Positions 9,185-17,575 of a DNA stretch of 64,000 nt are shown piece after piece (the first letter of the stretch is position 1; the number at the start of each line of letters is the position of its first letter). The notes below the pieces were generated by a model. It ran no database searches, was not told the origin of the DNA, and was given only the letters and a program-made list of their open reading frames with translations. The position numbers were made by a program, and so were the translations under genes. The stretch comes from Streptomyces venezuelae (GTDB lineage Bacteria; Actinomycetota; Actinomycetes; Streptomycetales; Streptomycetaceae): the NCBI RefSeq assembly GCF_008642335.1, contig NZ_CP029191.1:6262001-6326000 (forward strand), given 5' to 3'.

Positions 9185-10012
9185 ATGAGTCCCTTCACCG
9201 GCTCCGCGACCCGCACTCCCGACTGGCGGCATCTGCGCCTCACCGTCGACGAGGGGGTCGCCACGGTCACCCTCGCCCGCCCCGACAAGCTCAACGCGCT
9301 CACCTTCGGCGCCTACGCCGACCTGCGCGACCTCCTCGCCGAGCTCTCCCGCGACAAGTCCGTGCGCGCCCTCGTGCTCGGCGGCGAGGGCCGCGGCTTC
9401 TGCTCGGGCGGCGACGTCGACGAGATCATCGGCGCCACGCTCGCCATGGACACGGCCCAGCTCCTCGACTTCAACCGCATGACGGGCCAGGTCGTCCGCG
9501 CCATCAGGGAGTGCCCGTTCCCGGTGATCGCCGCCGTGCACGGGGTGGCGGCGGGCGCCGGCGCGGTGCTCGCCCTCGCCTCGGACTTCCGCGTCGCCGA
9601 CCCCTCCGCGCGCTTCTCCTTCCTCTTCACCCGGGTCGGCCTCTCCGGCGGCGACATGGGCGCCGCCTACCTCCTGCCGCGCGTCGTCGGCCTCGGCCAC
9701 GCCACGCGGCTGCTCATGCTGGGCGAGCCGGTGCGCGCCCCCGAGGCCGAACGGATCGGGCTCATCAGCGAGCTGACGGAGGAGGGCGGCGCCGCGGAGG
9801 CCGCGCAGACCCTGGCCCGCCGCCTCGCCGACGGACCCGCCCTCGCGTACGCGCAGACCAAGGCGCTCCTCACCTCGGAGCTCGACATGCCGCTCGCCGC
9901 CTCCATCGAACTGGACGCGTCCACGCAGGCGCTCCTGATGAACGGCGAGGACTACGCCGAGTTCCACGCGGCGTTCACGGAGAAGCGCCCGCCGAAGTGG
10001 CAGGGACGGTGA
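9185..10012 (+). CDS. Enoyl-CoA hydratase/isomerase family protein
   Basis: This is a crotonase-fold enzyme of 275 residues. It probably hydrates or opens a CoA-bound ring intermediate in the aromatic-CoA pathway encoded around it. The oxyanion-hole segments are visible: G-E-G-R-G-F-C-S-G-G-D near residues 70-80 and H-G-V-A-A-G-A-G near 120-127. The ATG has a strong GAGGAGG upstream. The following monooxygenase/reductase gene begins two bases after the stop, so the two form one operon. The precise reaction cannot be read from sequence alone. Confidence 0.9.
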   Translation: MSPFTGSATRTPDWRHLRLTVDEGVATVTLARPDKLNALTFGAYADLRDLLAELSRDKSVRALVLGGEGRGFCSGGDVDEIIGATLAMDTAQLLDFNRMTGQVVRAIRECPFPVIAAVHGVAAGAGAVLALASDFRVADPSARFSFLFTRVGLSGGDMGAAYLLPRVVGLGHATRLLMLGEPVRAPEAERIGLISELTEEGGAAEAAQTLARRLADGPALAYAQTKALLTSELDMPLAASIELDASTQALLMNGEDYAEFHAAFTEKRPPKWQGR

Positions 10013-10014
10013 CC

Positions 10015-12303
10015 ATGACGACCCCGCACCGCATCGCGGTCATCGGCGGCGGCCCCGGCGGGCTCTACGCCGCCGCGCTGCTCAAGCGCCTCGACCCCGC
10101 CCGCGAGGTCACCGTCTGGGAGCGCAACGCGCCCGACGACACCTTCGGCTTCGGCGTCGTCCTCTCCGACGAGACCCTCGGCGGCATCGAACACGCCGAC
10201 CCCGCCGTCTACGCCGCCCTCCAGGCGGAGTTCGTGCGCTGGGACGACATCGACATCGTGCACCGCGACCGGCGCCACACCTCCGGCGGCCACGGGTTCG
10301 CCGCGCTCGGCAGGCGCAGGCTCCTGGAGATCCTGCACGACCGCTGCCGGGACCTCGGCATCGAGCTGCGCTTCCGTACGGAGGCGCCGCCCGCCGCCGC
10401 GCTCGCCGCCGAGTACGACCTCGTCGTCGCCGCCGACGGCATCCACAGCCTCACCCGCGAGGCACACGCCGACGTCTTCGGGCCGACCCTGACCACCCAC
10501 CGCTGCCGCTACATCTGGCTCGCCGCGGACTTCGCCTTCGACGCGTTCCGCTTCGAGATCGCCGAGACGGAACACGGCGTGATGCAGCTGCACGGATACC
10601 CGTACTCCTCGGCGGGGACGGGCGCCTCCACCGTCATCGTCGAGATGCGCGAGGAGGTGTGGGAGGCCGCGGGCTTCGCGGACCTCGACGAGTACGAGTC
10701 CACGGAACGCTGCGCCAAGATCTTCGCGGACGCGCTGGGCGGCCGCCCGCTGCGCGGCAACAATTCCTCGTGGATCAACTTCCGCACCGTCACCAACTCC
10801 CGCTGGTCGTACGGCAACACGGTCCTGCTCGGCGACGCCGCGCACACCGCGCACTTCTCCATCGGCTCCGGCACGAAGCTCGCCGTCGAGGACGCGCTCG
10901 CGCTCGCCGCCTGCCTGGAGGAAAAGACCGACATCCCGGCCGCGCTCCGGGCGTACGAGGAGGAGCGCAGGCCCGTCGTCGCCTCCACGCAGCGTGCGGC
11001 CCGCGCCAGCCTGGAGTGGTTCGAGCGGCTGCCGGACTACCTCGACCAGCCGCCGCGCCAGTTCGCGTTCAACCTCCTCACCCGCAGCCGCCGCGTCACC
11101 CACGACAACCTCCGCCTGCGCGACGCCGACTTCACCCGCGCGGTCGAGAGCGACTTCGGCTGCCCGGACGGCACCCCGCCGATGTTCACGCCCTTCCGGC
11201 TCCGCGACCTGACCCTGCGCAACCGCGTCGTCGTCTCGCCGATGGACATGTACTCCGCCGTGGACGGCGTCCCCGGCGACTTCCACCTCGTCCACCTGGG
11301 CGCGCGGGCGCTCGGCGGCGCGGGCCTCGTCATGACCGAGATGGTGTGCGTCAGCGAGCGCGGCCGCATCACGCCGGGCTGCGCGGGCCTTTACACCGAC
11401 GGGCAGGCGGAGGCGTGGCGCCGCGTCACGGACTTCGTGCACGCACAGGCACCCGGCGCGGCGATCGGCCTGCAGCTCGGGCACTCCGGCCGCAAGGGTT
11501 CCACGAAGCGGATGTGGGAGGGCATCGACGATCCGCTGCCCGAGGGCAACTGGCCGCTCGACGCGGCGTCGCCGCTGCCGTACAAGCGGGGCAGTCAGGT
11601 TCCCCGTGAACTGTCCCGGGCGGGGCTCACGGAGATCCGCGAACAGTTCATGTCGGCGGCGCGGCGAGCCGACCGGGCGGGCTTCGACCTCCTCGAACTC
11701 CACGCGGCGCACGGGTACTTGCTGTCGGGATTCCTCTCCCCGCTCACGAATCGCCGCACCGACGCGTACGGGGGTGATCTGGCGGGCCGTCTCCGCTACC
11801 CCCTGGAGGTCTTCGACGCGGTACGGGCGGTCTGGCCCGCCGGGAAGCCCATGACGGTCCGCATCTCCGCGACGGACTGGGCGGAGGGCGGCACGACGGC
11901 CGAGGACGCGGTCGAGATCGCCCGCGCGTTCGCCGCGCACGGCGCCGACGCGATCGACGTCTCGACCGGGCAGGTCGTGGCGGAGGAGCGCCCCGAGTTC
12001 GGCCGCTCGTACCAGACGCCGTACGCGGACCGCATCCGCAGTGTGACGGGCATTCCGGTGATCACGGTGGGCGCGGTCTCGTCGTGGGACGACGTGAACT
12101 CCCTGCTGCTGGCAGGACGGGCGGACCTGTGCGCGCTGGCCCGGCCCCACCTCTACGACCCCCACTGGACGCTGCACGCGGCGGCGGAGCAGGGGTATGT
12201 GGGGGAGGGGGCGACATGGCCGCTCCCGTACCGCGCGGGTAGCCGCCGCCCCCAGACGGGCCGCACGGACGCGCCCAAGCAGAGACTGCAACTGCCCATG
12301 TGA
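10015..12303 (+). CDS. Fused FAD monooxygenase / old-yellow-enzyme reductase (aminobenzoyl-CoA or salicylyl-CoA type)
   Basis: Two enzymes are fused in 762 residues. Residues 1 to about 390 are a group-A flavin monooxygenase, with Rossmann motif G-G-G-P-G-G at 11-16 and FAD motif G-D-A-A-H-T-A-H-F near 275. Residues from about 395 are an NADH:flavin oxidoreductase of the old-yellow-enzyme family (F-T-P-F-R-L-R-D-L start, H-A-A-H-G-Y-L-L-S-G-F-L-S-P signature). This architecture is known in 2-aminobenzoyl-CoA monooxygenase/reductase and in proteins annotated as salicylyl-CoA 5-hydroxylase. It hydroxylates and, in the former case, dearomatises the CoA-bound ring. Context (CoA ligase, hydratase, dehydrogenase, RidA-like protein) favours the aminobenzoyl-CoA variant, which is inference. 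Confidence 0.88.
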   Translation: MTTPHRIAVIGGGPGGLYAAALLKRLDPAREVTVWERNAPDDTFGFGVVLSDETLGGIEHADPAVYAALQAEFVRWDDIDIVHRDRRHTSGGHGFAALGRRRLLEILHDRCRDLGIELRFRTEAPPAAALAAEYDLVVAADGIHSLTREAHADVFGPTLTTHRCRYIWLAADFAFDAFRFEIAETEHGVMQLHGYPYSSAGTGASTVIVEMREEVWEAAGFADLDEYESTERCAKIFADALGGRPLRGNNSSWINFRTVTNSRWSYGNTVLLGDAAHTAHFSIGSGTKLAVEDALALAACLEEKTDIPAALRAYEEERRPVVASTQRAARASLEWFERLPDYLDQPPRQFAFNLLTRSRRVTHDNLRLRDADFTRAVESDFGCPDGTPPMFTPFRLRDLTLRNRVVVSPMDMYSAVDGVPGDFHLVHLGARALGGAGLVMTEMVCVSERGRITPGCAGLYTDGQAEAWRRVTDFVHAQAPGAAIGLQLGHSGRKGSTKRMWEGIDDPLPEGNWPLDAASPLPYKRGSQVPRELSRAGLTEIREQFMSAARRADRAGFDLLELHAAHGYLLSGFLSPLTNRRTDAYGGDLAGRLRYPLEVFDAVRAVWPAGKPMTVRISATDWAEGGTTAEDAVEIARAFAAHGADAIDVSTGQVVAEERPEFGRSYQTPYADRIRSVTGIPVITVGAVSSWDDVNSLLLAGRADLCALARPHLYDPHWTLHAAAEQGYVGEGATWPLPYRAGSRRPQTGRTDAPKQRLQLPM

Positions 12304-12317
12304 CGCCGGGTGCGGGT

Positions 12318-12360
12318 TGTTTGTGGCTGTTCGCGCAGTTCCCCGCGCCCCTGGGGGGCG
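12318..12360. repeat. Streptomyces intergenic GC-hairpin repeat
   Basis: The stretch contains TTCGCGCAGTTCCCCGCGCC followed by CCTGGGGGGCG. From memory this is a very common dispersed intergenic sequence in Streptomyces genomes. It can fold through CGCCCC/GGGGCG pairing and lies between the convergent monooxygenase and HutD-family genes, where it may act as a bidirectional terminator. Only one copy is visible in this window. Confidence 0.55.
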
Positions 12361-12397
12361 GACCGTTTCCGTCGTTCCTCGGGTGCCGGTAGTGGGC

Positions 12398-12970
12398 TCA
12401 GGAGGGTGCCGTGATGGTGATCTCGGCCGTCGCGCCCTCGCCCCGTAGTCTCACCGTGCCGGGGCCGGAGTGGCGTACGCAGTCCAGGCGGGCGAGGGGG
12501 GTGTCCCTGCCGTCCGGGGTGACCAGGGCGAGTCCCTCCGTGACGGGCATCAGCAGGAGGATCTCATCCGCCTCGCACCCCGGCTCCGTCCCACCCGCCG
12601 CCGCGGCGACGTCGACGATGCGCACCCGGGCCGACGCCCCGCCCCTCCGCGTCATCACGTTCAGGTTGCGCACCGGGCCCGACGGGAGGTGGCAGTGCGT
12701 CGGGGCGTCGCCCGGGAAGGCGAAGGGGGTCAGGGGAGCGATTCGGTGCGGGATGCCCTCCACGGTCAGCAGCATCGCGGCCGCGCCCTCCGCCTCCACC
12801 GGGGTGATCACCCGGTCCGTGTCGGGGAAGTGGGAGAAGGGGCCGTCTCCGGCCACGTCCGCCACGCTCACCCGCCAGCCCGCGCCCTCCGCGACCTCCC
12901 TGGTCGTACCGCCGCCGTTCTTCCACGGCACGGTGCGGTACGCGGTCCAGCGCAGCAGTTCTTCGTTCAT
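12398..12970 (-). CDS. HutD/Ves-family cupin protein
   Basis: The protein has 190 residues with the family hallmark V-P-W-K-N-G-G-G-T-T-R near residues 14-24 and the downstream S-H-F-P-D-T-D-R motif. HutD/Ves proteins are double cupins linked to histidine utilisation or cold response in other bacteria; their biochemical role is unsettled. It begins nine bases after the PaaX-type gene and is probably the last gene of the ligase-paaX-hutD transcript. No histidine-degradation gene is nearby, so co-transcription may be incidental. Confidence 0.85.
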   Translation of the reverse strand: MNEELLRWTAYRTVPWKNGGGTTREVAEGAGWRVSVADVAGDGPFSHFPDTDRVITPVEAEGAAAMLLTVEGIPHRIAPLTPFAFPGDAPTHCHLPSGPVRNLNVMTRRGGASARVRIVDVAAAAGGTEPGCEADEILLLMPVTEGLALVTPDGRDTPLARLDCVRHSGPGTVRLRGEGATAEITITAPS

Positions 12971-12979
12971 CGGCGCAGT

Positions 12980-13792
12980 CTAGGCGGGCCGCACGAAGCG
13001 GGCGCCCGGCTCTCTGAGGCGTTCGTCCAGGGCCGCGAAGACCGCCGCCGAGCGGGCGCCCGGCCAGTTTGAGGGGAGCAGGTCGGCGGGGAGGCCCGGG
13101 TCCGCGTAGGGGAGTTGGCGCCAGGAGTCCAGGGCGAGGAGGTAGTCGCGGTACGCCTCCTCGGGGGAGTCACCGGGGGCGCCGCGGGATTCCCAGGACC
13201 GGAGTACCGGCTCGTGGCGGTCCAGGAACGCCTCGTGCTGCTTGGCCAGGGTCGCCAGGTCCCACCAGCGGGCCACCGCCTCCGGTGTCGGGGTGAAGCC
13301 CAGGTGCTCGCCCCGGAACAGGTCCACGTACGGGGCGAGTTGGAGGCGGGTCAGGGTGTGCCTGGTCTCGGAGTACAGGTGGGCCGGGGCGATCCAGACA
13401 CCCGGCGCCGCCGTGCCGAAGCCGAGGCCCGCGAGGCGCGACCGCAGCACGTGCCGCTTGGCGCGTTCCGCCTCGGGGACGGAGAAGACGGCCAGGACCC
13501 AGCCGTCCCCGTGCTCCGCCCCCGCGCCGTAGATGCGGCGGTCGCCGTCTTCCAGGAGCTGGCGGGCGTCCGGCGAGAGCGCGTACCCGGCGGCGCCCCC
13601 CTCCGCGCGTCCGGGCACGAGCAGGCCGCGCCGCTTCAGCCGGGACACCGACGACCGCACGGACGGCGCGTCGACGCCGACCGGCGCGAGGAGGCGCACC
13701 AGCTCGGCGACCGGCACGGGGCCGGGCGCGGCCCGGCCGTAGGCGCCGTAGAACGTGACGATCAAGGACCGTGGAGTGTGCTGCTCGGACAC
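12980..13792 (-). CDS. PaaX-family transcriptional repressor
   Basis: This is a 270-residue regulator. Residues about 1-70 form a winged helix (S-V-R-S-S-V-S-R-L-K-R-R-G-L-L) and are followed by the PaaX domain and a C-terminal PaaX-C domain rich in W and Y. PaaX repressors typically sense an aryl-CoA thioester such as phenylacetyl-CoA. Here the ligand is probably the CoA ester made by the ligase encoded just upstream. It starts at GTG, four bases after the ligase stop, so it is translated from the same message and would be autoregulated. The likely operators are the paired GTGACGACAGTCA sites at 9100 and 15521. Confidence 0.88.
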   Translation of the reverse strand: MSEQHTPRSLIVTFYGAYGRAAPGPVPVAELVRLLAPVGVDAPSVRSSVSRLKRRGLLVPGRAEGGAAGYALSPDARQLLEDGDRRIYGAGAEHGDGWVLAVFSVPEAERAKRHVLRSRLAGLGFGTAAPGVWIAPAHLYSETRHTLTRLQLAPYVDLFRGEHLGFTPTPEAVARWWDLATLAKQHEAFLDRHEPVLRSWESRGAPGDSPEEAYRDYLLALDSWRQLPYADPGLPADLLPSNWPGARSAAVFAALDERLREPGARFVRPA

Positions 13793-13796
13793 GTGA

Positions 13797-15452
13797 TCAC
13801 TCTACGGGCCCGGGGCCGCCCGGCATCCGGCCGCGCAGCCGGAAGCGCTGCAGCTTGCCGGTCGCGGTGCGGGGGAGTGCGTCCAGGAAGACGATCTCGC
13901 GCGGGCATTTGTAGGGCACCAGTTCCCCCTTCACGAAGTCCCGCAACCGGTCCGCGTCCGGCTCCGCGCCCGCGCGCAGCACCACGTACGCCACGGCCAC
14001 CTGCCCGCGCAGCTCGTCGGGGCGGCCCACTACCGCCGTCTCGGCCACGTCGGGGTGGCGCAGCAGGGCGTCCTCGACCTCGGGGCCCGCGATGTTGTAC
14101 CCGGCGGAGATGATCATGTCGTCCGCGCGGGCCACGTACCGGAAGTAGCCGTCGGCGTCCCTGACGTAGGTGTCGCCGGTGATGTTCCAGCCGTGGCGTA
14201 CGTAGTGGAGCTGCCGTTCGTCGGAGAGGTAGCGGCAGCCGACGGGCCCGCGCACCGCGAGCAGTCCGGGCTCGCCGTCCGGCAGCGGCGCCCCGGAATC
14301 GTCGACCACGCGCGCGTGCCACCCGGGGACGGGCAGCCCGGTCGTACCGGGCCGTATCGCGTCGTCGGCGGCGGAGATGAAGATGTGCAGCAGCTCGGTC
14401 GCGCCGATGCCGTTGATGATGCGGTGCCCGGTGCGCCGCTGCCAGCTCTGCCAGGTCGCCGCGGGCAGGTTCTCGCCCGCGGACACGCAGCGCCGCAGCG
14501 AGGAGACGTCGTGCGCGTCGAGCTCGTCCAGCATCGTGCGGTACGCGGTCGGGGCGGTGAAGAGCACGCTGATCCCGTGCCGCCCGATCGCCGGCAACAG
14601 CTGCTTGGGACCCGCCTGTTCGAGCAGGACGGAGGAGGCGCCGAAGCGCAGCGGGAAGACGACGAGACCGCCGAGGCCGAAGGTGAAGCCCAGGGGCGGG
14701 CTGCCCGCGAACACGTCGTCCGGCGTCGGCTTCAGGACGTGCCGGGCGAACGTGTCGGCGATGGCGAGCACGTCGCGGTGGAAGTGCATGCAGCCTTTGG
14801 GGCGGCCCGTCGTGCCGGAGGTGAACGCGATCAGCGCGACGTCGTCGGCCGCCGTGTCCACCGCTTCGTACCGGTCCGGCTGCCGGGCGGCGCGCGCGAG
14901 GAGGTCGTCGGGGCCCTCGCCGCCGTACGTGGTGACGTTCAGGCCCGGCACGCCGGCCTTGATCAGGTCGTCGACCGACCGGACGTCGCAGAGCGCGTGC
15001 CGCACCTCGGCGATCTCGCACATCGTGGCGAGCTCCTGCGCGCGCTGCTGGGCGAGGACGGTCACGGCGACCGCGCCCGCCTTCATCACGGCGAGCCAGC
15101 AGGCGGCGAGCCACGGCGTGGTGGGCCCGCGCAGCAGGACGCGCTGGCCCGGCCGTACGTCCAGTTCCGCGGCGAGCGCGTGCGCGATCCGGTCGACGTG
15201 CTGCCGCAGCGCGCCGTACGTCCAGGTCTCGCCGGACGCGGCGTGGAAGACGGGACGTCCGGCGCCGAACCGCTCGGCGGACCGGTCCAGGAGCTCCGAG
15301 CCGCAGTTGAGGCGGTCGGGGTAGTGCAGTTCGGGGCGGTCGTGGACCAGTGCGGGCCACTGCTCGCGCGGCGGGAGGTGGTCCCGGGTGAACGTGTCGA
15401 CGTGGCCGGACGGTATCGGCCCCGGGTTGGCTGGATTGCCGGTCGGTTCCAT
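13797..15452 (-). CDS. AMP-forming aryl-CoA ligase (benzoate/2-aminobenzoate-CoA ligase type)
   Basis: This 551-residue acyl-adenylate enzyme should activate an aromatic acid with ATP and CoA. Motif A3 T-S-G-T-T-G-R-P-K-G lies at residues 211-220. The G-I-G-A-T-E motif is near 360, G-D-T-Y near 427, and the C-terminal catalytic lysine motif P-R-T-A-T-G-K-L-Q near 532. Overall layout resembles benzoate-CoA ligases. It is the first gene of the minus-strand transcript, divergent from the acyl-CoA dehydrogenase, and feeds the pathway of the flanking genes. Substrate assignment (anthranilate versus salicylate or benzoate) rests on context. Confidence 0.88.
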   Translation of the reverse strand: MEPTGNPANPGPIPSGHVDTFTRDHLPPREQWPALVHDRPELHYPDRLNCGSELLDRSAERFGAGRPVFHAASGETWTYGALRQHVDRIAHALAAELDVRPGQRVLLRGPTTPWLAACWLAVMKAGAVAVTVLAQQRAQELATMCEIAEVRHALCDVRSVDDLIKAGVPGLNVTTYGGEGPDDLLARAARQPDRYEAVDTAADDVALIAFTSGTTGRPKGCMHFHRDVLAIADTFARHVLKPTPDDVFAGSPPLGFTFGLGGLVVFPLRFGASSVLLEQAGPKQLLPAIGRHGISVLFTAPTAYRTMLDELDAHDVSSLRRCVSAGENLPAATWQSWQRRTGHRIINGIGATELLHIFISAADDAIRPGTTGLPVPGWHARVVDDSGAPLPDGEPGLLAVRGPVGCRYLSDERQLHYVRHGWNITGDTYVRDADGYFRYVARADDMIISAGYNIAGPEVEDALLRHPDVAETAVVGRPDELRGQVAVAYVVLRAGAEPDADRLRDFVKGELVPYKCPREIVFLDALPRTATGKLQRFRLRGRMPGGPGPVE

Positions 15453-15520
15453 GGCGGCTCTGCCCCCTTGCCTGCCGGACGGGCGCTGTGGTGGGCTCGC
15501 TCCATGAGCGTATCGTGATG

Positions 15521-15534
15521 GTGACGACAGTCAA
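15521..15534. promoter_or_regulatory. Second copy of the candidate PaaX-type operator
   Basis: GTGAC-GACA-GTCAA sits in the 109-bp divergent promoter region between the ligase and acyl-CoA dehydrogenase genes. It repeats the 9100 site with one change in the last base. The flanking blocks GCGTATCG (upstream) and ACGGTG (downstream) are also shared with that site. One protein bound here could control both divergent transcripts. Confidence 0.58.
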
Positions 15535-15561
15535 CGGTGCGCGATAAAGGAGGGGACCGGC

Positions 15562-16755
15562 TTGACGGCATTCTCGCTCAATCCTGAACAAACCGCCCGT
15601 TGCGCGGAGCTGCGGACGCTCGCCGCCGAGCGGCTGCGCCCCCTGGCGGAGAAGGGCGAGCCCGGCCATGTGAACCGGCCACTGGTCGCGGCGCTCGGCG
15701 AACTCGGGCTGCTGGACGCGCTGTTCGAGGAGCGGTTCGAGGGAGGGGGCGCCGGTGCGAGTCCGCCGGGCGGGGCGTCCGGCGCTCTCGACCTCTGCCT
15801 GACCCGGGAATCCCTCGCGTACGCCTGCACGGAGGCGGAGACCGCCTTCGCCCTGCAGGGGCTCGGCGCCCACCCCGTGCACGCCCACGGCTCACCCGAG
15901 CAACGGGAACGGTGGCTGCCGCCCGTCCGCGCCGGACACGCCGTCGCGGCCTTCGCGCTCTCCGAGCCGGGCGCGGGCTCGGACGCGGCCGCCCTGAGCC
16001 TCGCGGCGGAACCGGACGCCTCCGGGGGCTGGCGCCTCACCGGCGAGAAGTGCTGGATCTCCAACGCGCCCGAGGCCGACTTCTACAGCGTCTTCGCCCG
16101 TACGTCACCGGGCGCGGGAGCGCGCGGCGTCACCGCGTTCCTGGTCCCCGCCGACCGCGCGGGCCTCACCGGTACCCCGCTCGACATGCTCTCCCCGCAC
16201 CCCATCGGCGCCCTGGCCTTCGACGGCGTACGCGTCGGCACGGAGGACGTGCTCGGGGAGGTCGACCGCGGCTTCCGGGTCGCGATGACGACGCTGAACC
16301 GGTTCCGGCCGAGCGTCGGCGCGTTCGCCGTCGGCATGGCGCAGTCCGCGCTCGACGCGACGCTGGCGCACACCGCCGAACGGACCGCGTTCGGCGGCAC
16401 GTTGAAGGATCTGCAGTCGGTGGGCCACCAGGTCGCCGAGATGGCGACGCGCACGGAGGCGGCCCGCCTGATGGTGTACGCGGCAGCGGCGGCGTACGAC
16501 GGCGAGGGGCCCCAGGGCCCCGGCATCGCCCGCCGCGCCGCGATGGCGAAACTCATCGCCACGGAGACCGCGCAGTACGTGGTCGACGCGGCGGTCCAGC
16601 TGCACGGCGCCCGCGCGCTGCGCCGCGGCCACCTCCTCGAACACCTCTACCGCGAGGTGCGCGCACCGCGCATCTACGAGGGCGCGAGCGAGGTCCAGCG
16701 CACCATCATCGCCAAGGAGCTGTACGCCGCACACGAGGAGGAGCCGCCCGCATGA
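15562..16755 (+). CDS. Acyl-CoA dehydrogenase family protein
   Basis: This FAD enzyme oxidises a CoA-bound intermediate. The 397 residues contain the FAD-binding S-E-P-G-A-G-S-D motif near residue 133, W-I-S-N near 160, R-T-A-F-G near 273 and the C-terminal Y-E-G-A-S-E-V-Q-R motif near 372 carrying the usual catalytic glutamate region. The start is TTG, supported by a near-perfect AAAGGAGG seven bases upstream. It overlaps the RidA-like gene by four bases (ATGA), so both are translationally coupled and belong to the aromatic-CoA cluster. Confidence 0.9.
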   Translation: MTAFSLNPEQTARCAELRTLAAERLRPLAEKGEPGHVNRPLVAALGELGLLDALFEERFEGGGAGASPPGGASGALDLCLTRESLAYACTEAETAFALQGLGAHPVHAHGSPEQRERWLPPVRAGHAVAAFALSEPGAGSDAAALSLAAEPDASGGWRLTGEKCWISNAPEADFYSVFARTSPGAGARGVTAFLVPADRAGLTGTPLDMLSPHPIGALAFDGVRVGTEDVLGEVDRGFRVAMTTLNRFRPSVGAFAVGMAQSALDATLAHTAERTAFGGTLKDLQSVGHQVAEMATRTEAARLMVYAAAAAYDGEGPQGPGIARRAAMAKLIATETAQYVVDAAVQLHGARALRRGHLLEHLYREVRAPRIYEGASEVQRTIIAKELYAAHEEEPPA

Positions 16756-17162
16756 GCGACAGCGATCACCTGCACCGCGTCAACCCCGCCGAACTCTCGC
16801 CGCCCACGGGCTTCTCGCACGCCGTCACCGCGACGGGCTCCCGCCTCGTCTTCCTCGCCGGGCAGACCGCGCTGGACAGCGAGGGCAAGGTCACCGGGTC
16901 GACCCTGCCCGAGCAGTTCGAGAAGGCCCTCACCAACCTCCTGACCGCCCTGCGCCACGCGGGCGGCACCCCGGCCGACCTCGCGCGCGTCACGGTCTAC
17001 GCCACGGACGTCGCCGACTACCGCGCCTGCGCCGCCGAACTGGGCCGGATCTGGAAGAGGCTGGCGGGCCGCGACTATCCGGCCATGGCAGTGCTGGGCG
17101 TCGTCAGGCTGTGGGACGAGGAGGCCTTGGTGGAACTCGACGGGACCGCGGTGCTCGCCTGA
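16752..17162 (+). CDS. RidA/YjgF-family protein with altered active site
   Basis: Canonical RidA hydrolyses reactive enamines/imines to ketones and ammonia. This 136-residue protein has the fold's usual blocks (L-V-F-L-A-G-Q-T-A near 32, Q-F-E-K-A-L-T-N-L near 55). Where archetypal RidA has P-A-R-S/T with the catalytic arginine, it reads P-A-M-A, so the key arginine is missing. It may belong to one of the divergent Rid subfamilies. Being coupled to an acyl-CoA dehydrogenase in an amino-aromatic type cluster, it could release ammonia from an amino-ene-CoA intermediate, but this is inference. Its 3' end overlaps the convergent DUF5133 gene by about 88 bases. Confidence 0.85.
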   Translation: MSDSDHLHRVNPAELSPPTGFSHAVTATGSRLVFLAGQTALDSEGKVTGSTLPEQFEKALTNLLTALRHAGGTPADLARVTVYATDVADYRACAAELGRIWKRLAGRDYPAMAVLGVVRLWDEEALVELDGTAVLA

Positions 17163-17377
17163 CCACCGCGCACGTCCCGCACCGTTCTGGCACGTCGGCG
17201 GGCCGAGGCGAGGGCCTGCTCCAGGGAGCGGGTGCCGGTGATGACGCACAGGGTGTACGTGACGTCGTCGAGCTGTTGGCGCAGCGCCGGGTCGACGGCC
17301 GCGCTGCCGGTCTTCGCGTGGAGGGATTCGTAGCGTTCGACGAGGTCGGCGAGGACGGAGGGGTGTGCCTGCAACAT
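17075..17377 (-). CDS. DUF5133 domain protein
   Basis: This small 100-residue actinobacterial protein of unknown function matches, from memory, the DUF5133 pattern: M-L-x-A-H-P-x-V-L at the start, L-V-E-R-Y-E-S-L, and D-D-V-T-Y-T-L-C-V-I-T-G-T-R in the middle. The ATG at 17377 has AGGAG seven bases upstream, which fixes the start although the open frame extends further. The S/T-rich tail lies in the segment that overlaps the RidA-like gene on the other strand. No function is assigned. Confidence 0.75.
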   Translation of the reverse strand: MLQAHPSVLADLVERYESLHAKTGSAAVDPALRQQLDDVTYTLCVITGTRSLEQALASARRRARTVRDVRGGQASTAVPSSSTKASSSHSLTTPSTAMAG

Positions 17378-17575
17378 GAACGTACTCCTGGACAGAGGTC
17401 GGTGGGGGCACTGGTGGGGGGATCTGATGCCCCTGTTACCCCCGGTTTCCGGCGTCATGCACCACTCCCCTTCCTGAAGAGCGGAATGCCTGCTACCGGG
17501 TGCGACGTGCGGATCACGGGGTACTCGGCGACGAACGACCGAGAGCTCCACAGGTTCCGCAGGAGGGGTTACCAC

